Positions 25,278-34,060 of a stretch of DNA of 64,000 nt are shown here, piece after piece. Origin of the DNA: Streptococcus troglodytae (GTDB taxonomy: Bacteria; Bacillota; Bacilli; Lactobacillales; Streptococcaceae); contig NZ_AP014612.1 in the NCBI RefSeq assembly GCF_002355215.1, forward strand, positions 1,364,001-1,428,000, read 5' to 3'. The notes below the pieces were generated by a model. It was not told the DNA's origin and ran no database searches. It was given only the letters and a program-made list of their open reading frames with translations. Made by a program: the position numbers and the translations under genes. The first letter of the stretch is position 1; each line of letters opens with the position of its first letter.

Positions 25278-25505
25278 TCATGAATGTTTGCAACTATTTT
25301 TAAATTCATTGACTAAGACATCAAATTCTTCATTCGTCAGTGTAATACCCTTACCCATTTTGGTATGATCGGGGCTCCAAGAGCGAATATCATATTTTGC
25401 TGGAGCGCCATTAAAACTAACGCGATTGAGCTCCTTAGTCCAACCCTTATCGTTTTCGGATAAGACCAAAAGTTTTTCTTCAATTTCAAATGTAAATTCT
25501 GCCAT
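25278..25505 (-). CDS. YdbC/PC4-like single-stranded DNA-binding protein
   Basis: 75 residues containing VLSENDKGWTKELNRVSFNG and YDIRSWSPDHTKMGKGITL, which match the Lactococcus YdbC family. That family adopts the PC4 transcription-coactivator fold and binds ssDNA as a dimer. GGAGGG lies eight bases before the ATG. It is isolated, convergent with mntH. The cellular role is unproven. Confidence 0.88.
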   Translation of the reverse strand: MAEFTFEIEEKLLVLSENDKGWTKELNRVSFNGAPAKYDIRSWSPDHTKMGKGITLTNEEFDVLVNEFKNSCKHS

Positions 25506-25638
25506 ATAAATCCCTCCTATTTATCTATTCGTAAAAAAATTTTAGAATTGATCGTTTTGCCTACAATTTTTAATTAGCTATTTCAATTTAATCTAAAATA
25601 AGGTATAATCATTCTAACAATTTTTTAGAGAAAATGCT

Positions 25639-25956
25639 ATGAAAAAATTTCTACGAACTATTTTTGAGCATATTAGGGAATTTGTTGAACCAAGTAAAAA
25701 ATCTCCTGATATTGTTTTAAAAACGAACCAATTATTACATACTATTTTACAAGCACAGAAAGAGAACGAAGCTGTCCATGTCATCTATTTGGACAAAAGT
25801 TTTACAGGTGATATTGTCAAATATGATAAAGAGGCTAATAAACTCATTTTAAAGAATTTTCAAAAAAATATGTCAGCTATTATTAGTATCTCAGATATTA
25901 AGCGTTTAACCCTTGTCCCTAAGACCGTTCGTGATTCACAAAGATTAGAAAAGTAA
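25639..25956 (+). CDS. Hypothetical protein, 105 residues
   Basis: Soluble, basic protein. A helical N-terminus (1-55) precedes a short beta-rich segment (about 60-100) with DKSFTGDIVKYDKEANKLIL and a LVPKTV tail, reminiscent of a small Sm- or YolD-like barrel. A TATAAT box lies about 30 bases upstream. It converges on ahpF through a shared terminator. I do not recognise the family. Confidence 0.65.
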   Translation: MKKFLRTIFEHIREFVEPSKKSPDIVLKTNQLLHTILQAQKENEAVHVIYLDKSFTGDIVKYDKEANKLILKNFQKNMSAIISISDIKRLTLVPKTVRDSQRLEK

Positions 25957-25959
25957 AAC

Positions 25960-25988
25960 AAAACAAAGGATGATAAATCCTTTGTTTT
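25960..25988. terminator. Bidirectional terminator
   Basis: AAAACAAAGGAT pairs perfectly with ATCCTTTGTTTT around a five-base loop, between convergent genes. It overlaps the ahpF stop codon. Confidence 0.8.
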
Positions 25989-27519
25989 AATTTCTAATCA
26001 AATAATCAAAGGCACCTAAAGCCGCAGTGGCTCCAGAACCCATGGAAATGATAATTTGTTTGTAGGCACTGTCTGTGCAATCACCAGCTGCAAAAATAGC
26101 AGGAATATTAGTTGCGCCATCTTTAGCAACAATGATTTCACCTTTTTCATTGAGTGCCAGTCCACTATCCTTTAACCAGTCAGTGCTAGGTACCAATCCA
26201 ATTTGAACAAAAACACCTTCTAAATCAAGCAAGTGCTCTTCATTAGTCGTACGATCACTGTAACGAAGACCTTCTACGTGATCATGGCCAATAATTTCTT
26301 TAGTTGCAACATTAGTTAGAATGGTGATATTATCAAGAGCTTCCACACGATCTTGTAAAATCTTATCAGCTTTTAACTCAGGTAAAAATTCTAAAACATA
26401 GACATGACTAGCTAACCCAGCCAAATCAATAGCTGCTTCTAAGCCTGAGTTCCCGCCGCCAATGACAGCGACTTTTTTGTCAGTAAAAAGAGGACCATCA
26501 CAGTGTGGACAGTAAGTGACACCTTTATTAAAGAATTCTTCTTCTCCTGGTACATTGATCTTACGCCACTTGGCACCCAAGGCCAAAACAGCTGTCTTTG
26601 CTTTCAAATGAGCTCCACTATCAAGTTCAACTTCAACCAAGTCTGTTTTTTGAATAGACTTAGCACGTTGTGCCTTCATGATATCAACAGAATAAGACTT
26701 GGTATGCTCTTCCACCTGAGCCATTAATTGGGGTCCTTCAACATATGGGGTACCGATCATATTTTCAATACCCACGGTTTCCATAACTTGACCACCCATG
26801 GTTTCAGCTAAAAGTCCTGTTTTAACTCCTTTTCTTGCAGCATAAATAGCTGCGCTATTACCAGCAGGACCGCCACCAATGACAAGAACATCAAAAATAT
26901 CCTTATCATCAAAAGCTTCTTCTTTGAGAGGACCTGTTATCAAATCTAGTAATTGCTCTATGCTAGCACGCCCTGAGGTAAATGCTTTTCCATCCTTATA
27001 GACAGTTGGCACAGACATAATGCCTTTAGACTCAACTTCATTTTTAAACATGCCACCTTCCACCATTGTATGTGAAATGTTGGGATTGACAACTGACATG
27101 ATATTGAATGCCTGAACAACATCTGGACAATTATGACAAGTCAAACTAACATAGGTTTCAAACTGCATAGGTTCATCAATAGCTTGAATGCGTTTGACAA
27201 TATCAGCCTCTACCTTAGGCGGACGCCCTGAAACTTGTAACAGAGCTAAGATAAACGAAGTAAATTCGTGACCAAGGGGTAAGCCAGCAAATTCAACACC
27301 AGATTCTTGCCCCTTTTTAGCTATGCGAAAACTAGGTGTTCGCGAAAGTTCCTTTTCTTCCAAAGAAATCATAGGGGACATTGCAACGATTTCTTGGAGG
27401 AATGCCTTAACTTTTTGAGAATTAGCATCATCTTTTAATTGAGCTTGTAAAACAATCTCAGACTCAAGTAATTGAAGATACTGTCCTAACTGCTCTTTGA
27501 TTTCTGCGTCTAATGCCAT
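25987..27519 (-). CDS. ahpF: Alkyl hydroperoxide reductase subunit F (H2O2-forming NADH oxidase type)
   Basis: FAD/NADH flavoprotein of 510 residues that re-reduces AhpC. The N-terminal tandem thioredoxin-like domain has the redox pair CHNC (about residue 128). FAD binding uses VIGGGPAGNSAAIYAARKG (about 212). The thioredoxin-reductase-type CPHC lies at about 335, and the NAD loop is VIGGGNSGLEAA. In S. mutans this protein is also called Nox-1 because it makes H2O2 from oxygen. It lies nine bases after ahpC. Confidence 0.95.
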   Translation of the reverse strand: MALDAEIKEQLGQYLQLLESEIVLQAQLKDDANSQKVKAFLQEIVAMSPMISLEEKELSRTPSFRIAKKGQESGVEFAGLPLGHEFTSFILALLQVSGRPPKVEADIVKRIQAIDEPMQFETYVSLTCHNCPDVVQAFNIMSVVNPNISHTMVEGGMFKNEVESKGIMSVPTVYKDGKAFTSGRASIEQLLDLITGPLKEEAFDDKDIFDVLVIGGGPAGNSAAIYAARKGVKTGLLAETMGGQVMETVGIENMIGTPYVEGPQLMAQVEEHTKSYSVDIMKAQRAKSIQKTDLVEVELDSGAHLKAKTAVLALGAKWRKINVPGEEEFFNKGVTYCPHCDGPLFTDKKVAVIGGGNSGLEAAIDLAGLASHVYVLEFLPELKADKILQDRVEALDNITILTNVATKEIIGHDHVEGLRYSDRTTNEEHLLDLEGVFVQIGLVPSTDWLKDSGLALNEKGEIIVAKDGATNIPAIFAAGDCTDSAYKQIIISMGSGATAALGAFDYLIRN

Positions 27520-27528
27520 AGTTTCTCC

Positions 27529-28089
27529 TTAAATTTTACCGACAAGATCCAAACTTGGTTTTAAAGTTTCAGCCCCCTCTTTCCATTTGGCAGGGCAAAC
27601 TTCGCCCGGATGTTGGCGAATATATTGAGCTGCACGAACTTTATCAATCAAGGTACTAGCATCGCGACCAATACCATCTGCATTGACTTCCATCATTTGA
27701 ATGATACCATCTGGATCTACAATAAAGGTTCCACGTTGTGCTAAACCATCTTCACCTAAAACCTCAAATCCTTGTGAGAGAACATGAGAGGGATCCCCAA
27801 TCATAGTATAAGTAATTGTTCCAACAACATCTGAATCATCATGCCAAGCCTTGTGAACAAAATGAGTATCTGTTGAAACAGAGTAAACTTCCACACCTAA
27901 AGATTGCAAAGTTGCATATTGTTCTTGAAGATCACCTAACTCAGTAGGACACACAAAAGAAAAATCTGCTGGATAGAAACAAAAGACTGCCCATTTCCCC
28001 TTAACATCCTCATTGTTAACCGTAACAAATTCTCCTTGATGATAAGCTTGGGATGAAAATTCAACCATTTCCTTCCCGACTAAAGACAT
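27529..28089 (-). CDS. ahpC: Alkyl hydroperoxide reductase subunit C (2-Cys peroxiredoxin)
   Basis: Reduces H2O2 and organic peroxides. The peroxidatic Cys is C47 in FSFVCPTE and the resolving Cys lies in [10 protein letters not shown] near residue 165. The 186-residue length fits the AhpC/Prx1 class. AGGAGG precedes the ATG. It is the first gene of the ahpCF operon. Confidence 0.96.
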   Translation of the reverse strand: MSLVGKEMVEFSSQAYHQGEFVTVNNEDVKGKWAVFCFYPADFSFVCPTELGDLQEQYATLQSLGVEVYSVSTDTHFVHKAWHDDSDVVGTITYTMIGDPSHVLSQGFEVLGEDGLAQRGTFIVDPDGIIQMMEVNADGIGRDASTLIDKVRAAQYIRQHPGEVCPAKWKEGAETLKPSLDLVGKI

Positions 28090-28129
28090 ACACTTGTCCT
28101 CCTTCTACATTGTTTTCATTATTATTTTC

Positions 28130-28159
28130 ATTATATGAAAAGTCTCTCAAAAAATCCAA
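28130..28159 (-). promoter_or_regulatory. Promoter of ahpCF
   Basis: On the minus strand TTGGAT (28159-28154), an 18-bp spacer and TATAAT (28135-28130) lie about 40 bases before ahpC. No convincing PerR box was seen. Confidence 0.55.
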
Positions 28160-28196
28160 TAATTAAACTAAAAATAAAATTTGAAGCATAAAACAA

Positions 28197-28220
28197 AAGA
28201 GCATGGTTTCCCATACTCTT
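28197..28220 (-). terminator. Terminator after the U32 pair
   Basis: AAGAG-ATGG pairs with CCAT-CTCTT around a short loop at the end of the second U32 gene. The minus-strand tail is TTTTGTTTTAT. Confidence 0.65.
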
Positions 28221-29505
28221 AAGCTCTAACAGTAAGGCTGCTGCCATCTTCTTTGTAAAGATTGACCAAGCCTTCCTTGCAGGCACGAATCATATCACCT
28301 GCTTTAACTTTCTTCGGTACCGTAATTGTTAATAATTCCATCGGTTTTGGAGCACGTTCAATTTTTTGACCATCCGCATCATGTAAATCTTTAATGAAAG
28401 TTTCAAAATGACGGAAGCCAGGTCCGTAGAATTCAACCCGATCCCCCTCATTAATAACATTACGCTGACGAATAGTTGCTGTCATGCTTGACTCATCAAA
28501 ATCAACCACTTCACCGACAAATTTATATTGGGGAATTTTACGACGAGCTCCAAAAAGCTGTTCCTTTTCAGTAGGTATTTGGTAATAGAAACCTGTAGCC
28601 AATTCACGCTGAGCGACTTTCCACAATTCGTCAATCAAATCTTGTTTGATAGCTTCAAATGCTTGAGGGCTTTCCAGATAGGCATTGACAGCCACCTTGT
28701 AACAATTTGTGACCGTTGAAACATAGTGAATGGACTTCATACGTCCTTCAATTTTAAGGCTATCAACACCATTTTCAATCATGTCTGGAATATTTTCAAT
28801 CATGCACATATCAACAGCTGACATTGAAAATTCCTCTGGTACTTCACCTTTTAATGACCGTCTTTCTTGACCAAAAGGCATATCGTAAAGGTTGTATTTC
28901 CAACGACAAGACTGTGAACAACCGCCACGATTAGCATCACGATGACTCATATGATTGGAAAGCACACAGCGTCCTGAGTAAGAAATACACATTGCCCCAT
29001 GAACAAAGGCTTCAATTTCAACACTCGTACGCTTACGAATCTCAGCCAATTCTGCCATTGTGACTTCACGCGCTAAAACAACACGTGTCAAGCCCAGTTC
29101 TTTCCAAAATTCAAAGGTTTCATAGTTAGTAGATGAAGCTTGTGTTGACAAATGAATTTCCAAACCGGGTGCATCTGTCGCACAAATCGCAATAAGGGCT
29201 GGATCCGATACAATAACTGCATCTAGACCTAAGTCGCGTAATTCACGAAACCATGCGCCGGCTCCGATTTCATTGCCCTCATGAGTTACCATGTTAGCAG
29301 CCACATAAACCTTGACCCCATGATCATGAGCATAATTAATTCCTTCAGCCATTTCTTCCATTGAAAAGTTACCTGCACGACTGCGCAAACCATAAGCTTG
29401 TCCGCCAACAAAAACAGCATCTGCTCCATAGTTAACAGCAACTTTTAATTTTTCTAAAGTCCCAGCAGGCGACAGCACTTCTGGGCGTTTTAATTGTTTT
29501 GTCAT
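28219..29505 (-). CDS. U32 family protein, TrhP2/YrrO-like (tRNA U34 hydroxylation)
   Basis: 428 residues. The TIM-barrel N-terminus reads RPEVLSPAGTLEKLK, and the metal-binding region HGAMCISYSGRCVLSNH plus GGCSQSC (about 165-205) supplies cysteines for an Fe-S cluster. Older annotation calls the family collagenase/peptidase U32. In Bacillus the YrrN/YrrO pair takes part in 5-hydroxyuridine formation at the tRNA wobble position with prephenate as oxygen-donor partner, so the role here is inferred by homology. GGAG stands nine bases before ATG 29505. The partner gene is 29713-30639. Confidence 0.88.
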   Translation of the reverse strand: MTKQLKRPEVLSPAGTLEKLKVAVNYGADAVFVGGQAYGLRSRAGNFSMEEMAEGINYAHDHGVKVYVAANMVTHEGNEIGAGAWFRELRDLGLDAVIVSDPALIAICATDAPGLEIHLSTQASSTNYETFEFWKELGLTRVVLAREVTMAELAEIRKRTSVEIEAFVHGAMCISYSGRCVLSNHMSHRDANRGGCSQSCRWKYNLYDMPFGQERRSLKGEVPEEFSMSAVDMCMIENIPDMIENGVDSLKIEGRMKSIHYVSTVTNCYKVAVNAYLESPQAFEAIKQDLIDELWKVAQRELATGFYYQIPTEKEQLFGARRKIPQYKFVGEVVDFDESSMTATIRQRNVINEGDRVEFYGPGFRHFETFIKDLHDADGQKIERAPKPMELLTITVPKKVKAGDMIRACKEGLVNLYKEDGSSLTVRA

Positions 29506-29712
29506 TATTTTATTCTCCAATTTTCAAGATTGTAAGAAGATTTCCAAAGTCAAGTCCTAGAAACACCTTATAAGAAGTTCCCGTACAGCAACTCCTATAA
29601 ACGTAGATAATTACCGTCGGGATTGCCAATTTAGGATTATAAAACTTATAATAAATTGCTGTGCCCTGTAAAAAAACGCTATCACAACAATCAAAAACTA
29701 AACAGTGACAAA

Positions 29713-30639
29713 TTACTTAACTGTTTGCGGATCAAGTTCGTAAAATCCTGTATCTAAACCACGACCAGCTGGATGAAATTTTCTGACTTGTTCATCGAAA
29801 AGAAAAGCCTGATCTTGCGTAAAAGTCCCAGCTTCGATCATATCTTTTGCCTTGACAAACAGTTGAACAATCTCAACAAAATTATGTCCTGGACAATAGA
29901 TACCATCTAATTTCCAATGATTGTAATGATGGTTAATCAATTCAGGCAATTTGGACATCAAATCAATATCATTATTGATAAAAATATGAGTGCCGTGTTT
30001 ATCTTCGTATATAGAATAGTGTGATTTAGGATCATTTGGTTCTGATAAGAACAGACCGCGTTCTCTTGTCTTCTCATCATCAATGTGAGTAAAATTATAA
30101 TAATTCTGTATTAAAGGTCGCTTGGAATGATGAATGACAGAGGCACCGTAAACTAAGACTTCAGCAGGAATTTCCAGATTTTTGGACATTTCAAACAGCT
30201 CTTCCGAAGGAATTTCACGTGCCAAAACAGCTTCTAGCGCACCGTGTTGACCCCAAAAATTAACTTGACGACTAGAAGTGACAAAAACAGAGGTATCATA
30301 AATGAGTTTAAAATGATAACCATCACGCTTATTGACATAAAAAACACCTGCATCACCAACCACTAAGTAATCTACCTGAATTTCCTTCATTAATTCTAAA
30401 AATGGTTTAATATTGTCCATCATTTCTTGATGCATTAGTGCATTAGCAGCAACCGTTAATTCTTTACCAGCTCCATGAACCAAGCTAGCAATTTCTCTTA
30501 AGTCATCATAGCTAAACGCATGCGGTAAACGAAGCGCATAATCTTTCTCACCAACATAAATACGGTCAACACCACTTGCCAGTAATTCTTTAACTTGTTC
30601 AATAGATTCTGCAGTCGCAGTGATAACAATTTTTTCCAT
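29713..30639 (-). CDS. U32 family protein, TrhP1/YrrN-like
   Basis: 308 residues. The N-terminal barrel reads ESIEQVKELLASGVDRIYVG. It aligns in plan with the longer U32 gene that follows, but where that has the cysteine cluster this one has VYGASVIHHSKRPLIQNYY, without cysteines. It probably forms a functional pair with 28219-29505, as YrrN does with YrrO. The 207-base gap between the two holds no gene. The IS element lies about 80 bases upstream of its start. Confidence 0.82.
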   Translation of the reverse strand: MEKIVITATAESIEQVKELLASGVDRIYVGEKDYALRLPHAFSYDDLREIASLVHGAGKELTVAANALMHQEMMDNIKPFLELMKEIQVDYLVVGDAGVFYVNKRDGYHFKLIYDTSVFVTSSRQVNFWGQHGALEAVLAREIPSEELFEMSKNLEIPAEVLVYGASVIHHSKRPLIQNYYNFTHIDDEKTRERGLFLSEPNDPKSHYSIYEDKHGTHIFINNDIDLMSKLPELINHHYNHWKLDGIYCPGHNFVEIVQLFVKAKDMIEAGTFTQDQAFLFDEQVRKFHPAGRGLDTGFYELDPQTVK

Positions 30640-30678
30640 ACCTATTATTGTATCAAATTTAAGATAAAAAGCTACTTT

Positions 30679-30704
30679 TTTTAAAAACCATATCTATTTC
30701 TATT
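30679..30704 (+). repeat. 26-bp direct repeat, left copy
   Basis: TTTTAAAAACCATATCTATT plus the next six bases TCTATT occurs exactly here and at 31817-31842, flanking the insertion sequence on both sides but 16-17 bases outside its terminal inverted repeats. Confidence 0.8.
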
Positions 30705-30720
30705 GTAGCCTTACAATAGA

Positions 30721-31799
30721 TGTGAGACCTAGCTCCCAAAAAAGAAGAAACCTTGATATGATAAGAGTACCACCCACTCATCAAAAAGGAATCTTCTCAT
30801 GACTAGTATACCACAACCCCTTCGTTATTTGCCACACACCCTTGATACTCGCTACCATGCTGTCAAAACCTATCGTGGTGGCGCTTCTGTTGCCTTCATC
30901 TGCCGACGCTATAAGGTCTCCAAAGCTTCCCTTATGAGGTGGAACAAGCGATTTGACGGAACCAAAGCCTCCCTTCAAGACAAGTCTCACAAACCTCTGA
31001 CACCCCATCCCAAGGCTCATACAGAACAAGAAATAGCCTGGATTAAAAACTGTATCCGAAGAAACCCCCCATGCCACTCTCATCGAAATCTTCTACAAGC
31101 TCAAATTAAATAAGGGCTATGACAGGCATCCCTGCTCACTCTTTCGGGTCTTGAGAAAACTAGACTTCTTCAAACCTGCTAAAGCAAAGACCAAACCCTA
31201 TATTCCAAAGCCTTACGATACACCAACAAAACTCGGTATCAAGTGGCAGATGGCTGTCAAATACGTGCCAAAAGACTGCTATACTGGGGCAATGCCTGAT
31301 AAATTCTACCAATACACCATCATTGACGAGGCCAGTCGAGAACGCTTCATCTTCCCTTTCAAGGAACAATCTTCTCATTCCACCATCCAATTTGTCAAAA
31401 TGGCCATCCGACACTTTGGCTACAAGCCGAAAATCATACAAACGGACAATGGCTTCGAGTTTACGCATTTCAAGGAAAACAAACACATTCACCCTCTGGA
31501 TATTCTCTGTCGTGAACTAAGCATTGAACACAAACTCATCCGACCTAGAACTCCCAGACATAACGGTAAGGTTGAACGAAGCCACAGAAACGACAATAGA
31601 CGATTCTACCAGCACTTACAATTTTATTCTTATGACGACCTCATCAAACAGATGAAACGCTACCTCTACACTTCAAACAGACTACCCATGCAGACTCTGG
31701 GCTGGAAATCTCCTATCGACATGCGAAAAGTCCTATCAGGAGCTAGCTCCTGATAGGATAGCAAAAAGCTAGTCAGGTTTTATCTTTTTTGGTCTCACA
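30721..31799 (+). mobile_element. Insertion sequence with rve-type transposase, about 1.08 kb
   Basis: The ends are inverted copies: the left starts TGTGAGACC then, after an 8-base insertion, AAAAAAGAAGAAACC; the right end read inward is TGTGAGACCAAAAAAGATAAAACC. One transposase gene fills the interior. The single-gene HTH-plus-rve plan fits the IS3/IS481 superfamily; I do not assign a named IS. It lies between the divergent U32 and DUF3270 genes, so it does not interrupt a gene. Confidence 0.85.
30799..31753 (+). pseudogene. IS transposase (DDE/rve type), one frameshift
   Basis: The N-terminal helix-turn-helix (about 1-60, with FICRRYKVSKASLMRW) is followed by an integrase core with D in YTIIDEAS, D in IIQTDNGFEF and E in GKVERSHR. 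AAGGA lies eight bases before ATG. The frame breaks in a C6 run near 31066; removing one C reads RRNPHATLIEIFYKLKLNKG and joins the halves (about 318 residues). The break could be a real inactivating slip, programmed frameshifting, or sequence error. Confidence 0.8.
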
Positions 31800-31816
31800 T
31801 CATTGACAAATGTTCA

Positions 31817-31842
31817 TTTTAAAAACCATATCTATTTCTATT
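31817..31842 (+). repeat. 26-bp direct repeat, right copy
   Basis: Identical to 30679-30704. The spacing outside the IS ends is 17 bases here and 16 on the left. Confidence 0.8.
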
Positions 31843-32016
31843 AACTGAGTGAAATTCGTTTAATAAGACAATTTTCTAAGAATATTTTGCTGTATAATGA
31901 TATTTTTTAACTAAAATATATTACAAAATTAGAATATCAAAGAAAAAGTTTCAAAAACTAATGACAAACTTTTCAATTTGTGATAAGATATTAAGGAATA
32001 TTTAGAGGAGGAACTT

Positions 32017-32304
32017 ATGTCAGCAAATCTGAATAGGCAGACAGAAGACTTTGAAGATCTTAATTTTCAAGAAGAATCAACGCCTAAGTATCAAGAATTT
32101 CAAGATTTTGATGATAATAGAACAAAGCTAGATGAACTCATCTTTTTTGCTAAATTAGCTTTTTTCTGCATAACGACTATTCTAGTGTGTTTCATTCTAT
32201 TAGTCGCTAAGTTTTCTCCCATTTTTGCTTTCCCCTTAGCTATGCTGATTAGCTGGGGAATCACAGCTTTAGCTCAAAAAGGATTAAAACGACTTAAATA
32301 TTGA
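32017..32304 (+). CDS. DUF3270 family membrane protein
   Basis: 95 residues. An acidic, Glu/Asp/Gln-rich cytoplasmic N-terminus (1-45) is followed by two membrane helices (about 50-72 and 76-92) and a basic end GLKRLKY. The pattern matches a small streptococcal family of unknown function. GAGGAGG lies five to six bases before ATG. It is monocistronic with its own terminator. Confidence 0.75.
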   Translation: MSANLNRQTEDFEDLNFQEESTPKYQEFQDFDDNRTKLDELIFFAKLAFFCITTILVCFILLVAKFSPIFAFPLAMLISWGITALAQKGLKRLKY

Positions 32305-32309
32305 CCATT

Positions 32310-32331
32310 AACTCCTAAGGGAGTTTTTTTC
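32310..32331 (+). terminator. Terminator after the DUF3270 gene
   Basis: AACTCC pairs with GGAGTT and is followed by TTTTTTT. Confidence 0.8.
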
Positions 32332-32341
32332 TTGCCAAAAA

Positions 32342-32393
32342 AACAAGATAGCTGCAACTATTAGTCTCTTAACTTCTGTGCAGCAATCTTGTT
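32342..32393 (-). terminator. Terminator of the hprK-lgt-DUF948-YtxH operon
   Basis: AACAAGAT-GCTGCA pairs with TGCAGC-ATCTTGTT over a 20-base loop. The minus-strand tail is CTTGTTTTTTT, just after the YtxH gene. Confidence 0.75.
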
Positions 32394-32401
32394 CTTAATT
32401 A

Positions 32402-32857
32402 TTAATCTTTTTTAGTTTCTTCTTCTGCTGGATAATCAATAACGATATCATCTACTTGAGCTTTCATTTCTCCAAGAGGAATAACAGCATCATTAGCGCT
32501 TGTCTCTGCTTTTTCAACCGTTTGTGCTAAATGATTTTTCACTTGAGACAATTTGCTATTAGCAAACTCTCCTGCTTGAGAGGCCTTTTCTTTAACACTA
32601 GAAATAACATCATCTTTTGTTAACTCACTTGTTTCAAATTTGTCCTTATAATCTTTAAAGGAATGAACGGCTGCATCTTTATATTCATTCACCTTATCGG
32701 CAGCGTATTGATGATATTCTTTAGGGTTCTCTTTGTAATCCGTAAAAGTTTGGTGGACCTTCTTCTTAAACTGTTTTCCCTTATCTGTTGAGAGAAAGTA
32801 AGCTGCAGCAGCTCCTGATACCGCTCCGATAATAGCTGTTTTCAAAAATTTACTCAT
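32402..32857 (-). CDS. YtxH domain protein
   Basis: 151 residues. The N-terminal hydrophobic segment AIIGAVSGAAAAYFLS has the YtxH glycine/alanine pattern, then a long charged, probably coiled-coil tail (about 25-150). YtxH proteins are small membrane-tethered general-stress proteins of uncertain role. The ATG overlaps the DUF948 stop (TAATG), and the two are often paired. Confidence 0.8.
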   Translation of the reverse strand: MSKFLKTAIIGAVSGAAAAYFLSTDKGKQFKKKVHQTFTDYKENPKEYHQYAADKVNEYKDAAVHSFKDYKDKFETSELTKDDVISSVKEKASQAGEFANSKLSQVKNHLAQTVEKAETSANDAVIPLGEMKAQVDDIVIDYPAEEETKKD

Positions 32858-33252
32858 TATTGTTTTCCTTTCTTACGAAATAATTTAGACGCTACTTTTC
32901 CAAAAGTATAAGCAGCTCCTGCCTTTCCTGCATTAGCAGTAGACTTACGAGTTTTCTTTCCAAAATAACGAGCCTGCTGATTAAGATCAGACACACTTAC
33001 TGATAAATCAGCGATAGCTGTAAAAAGAGGATCAATAGTTTCTACCTTGCCGTTAACATCTTCAACCAAGACATTAGCCTTAGCCAAGAGTTCATTCGTT
33101 TGGTAAAGCGTTACGTTAACATCACTGGTTAAAATTTTAAGAGTTTGACGCGATTCATCAACAGTATCTGAAATTTTCCTTAATAAAAGAATCAAATAAA
33201 TAACTAGAACAGCAAAGGCAATAGCAACAATTAATAAAGCAATTTCCCACAT
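32857..33252 (-). CDS. DUF948 domain membrane protein
   Basis: 131 residues. One N-terminal helix (IALLIVAIAFAVLVIYLILLL) is followed by a heptad-rich coiled coil (about 25-95) and a basic tail KLFRKKGKQ. DUF948 proteins are annotated as general-stress, methyl-accepting-chemotaxis-like coiled coils without known activity. It is 28 bases after lgt and coupled to YtxH. Confidence 0.8.
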   Translation of the reverse strand: MWEIALLIVAIAFAVLVIYLILLLRKISDTVDESRQTLKILTSDVNVTLYQTNELLAKANVLVEDVNGKVETIDPLFTAIADLSVSVSDLNQQARYFGKKTRKSTANAGKAGAAYTFGKVASKLFRKKGKQ

Positions 33253-33280
33253 ATTTTTCTCCTAACTCAAATATTCTTAC

Positions 33281-34060
33281 CTAGCATTGGTAATAGGGGA
33301 TAGCATGATTACGACGTCTCATAACAATTAAAACAACTCCAACAATCACTAGTAAAACGGAAAGCCACTGAGATACCCGCATGCTTGCAAACATGAGACT
33401 GTCTGTCCGCATTCCCTCAATAACAAAGCGACCACTACCATACCAGATAAGATAAAAGAAAGCCACTTCTCCTTCTTTTAAAAAATTGGGTTTACGGCGT
33501 AAAATCATAATAATAATAAAACCAAGTAAATTCCAAAAAGACTCATAAAGAAAGGTTGGTGTACGGTAGTGACCATCAATATACATCTGTTTTCTGATAA
33601 AATCAGGCAGATAATTTAACTGAGTAACGATTTTACCATAAGCTTCTTGATTAACAAAGTTTCCCCATCGGCCGATAGATTGAGCCAACATCACACCTGG
33701 AGCAGCAATATCTAAAAAGTTAATCGGCTTAATCATCCGATAATAGGAAAAGATGAATAAAACGAGTGCTCCTGTGAGCAATCCTCCATAGATAGCGATC
33801 CCCCCATGCCAAATGACAGGTATTTCACTAGGATTTTTAAGATAATAATTCCAGTCAAAAATAACATAATAAAGTCGTGCACCGACAATGGCTAAAGGAA
33901 AAGCAATTAAAATGAAATCTAAAACATCATCTGACTTAATGTTCTTTTTAGGTGCCTCACGTATAGTTAGGTAAACCGCAAGAATTAAGCCAGTTACAAT
34001 ACAAATCGAATACCAGCGAATGGATAGAGGGCCTAACTTTATCGCAATCGGATCAATCAT
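33281..34060 (-). CDS. lgt: Prolipoprotein diacylglyceryl transferase
   Basis: Transfers diacylglycerol from phosphatidylglycerol to the lipobox cysteine of prolipoproteins, in the cytoplasmic membrane. About 259 residues and seven membrane helices. The Lgt signature [13 protein letters not shown] (about 132-144) is intact, as is HGGIAIYGG (about 95). The start at 34060 overlaps the hprK stop by eight bases and gives [10 protein letters not shown], the family N-terminus. Confidence 0.94.
   Translation of the reverse strand: MIDPIAIKLGPLSIRWYSICIVTGLILAVYLTIREAPKKNIKSDDVLDFILIAFPLAIVGARLYYVIFDWNYYLKNPSEIPVIWHGGIAIYGGLLTGALVLFIFSYYRMIKPINFLDIAAPGVMLAQSIGRWGNFVNQEAYGKIVTQLNYLPDFIRKQMYIDGHYRTPTFLYESFWNLLGFIIIMILRRKPNFLKEGEVAFFYLIWYGSGRFVIEGMRTDSLMFASMRVSQWLSVLLVIVGVVLIVMRRRNHAIPYYQC

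Noticed and set aside
28090..28160. PerR operator at ahpC
   Set aside because: The region is AT-rich but lacks a good TTATAAT-n-ATTATAA palindrome.
30721..31799. Larger composite transposon or island around the IS
   Set aside because: Neighbouring genes are ordinary chromosomal ones, there is only one IS copy and no cargo.
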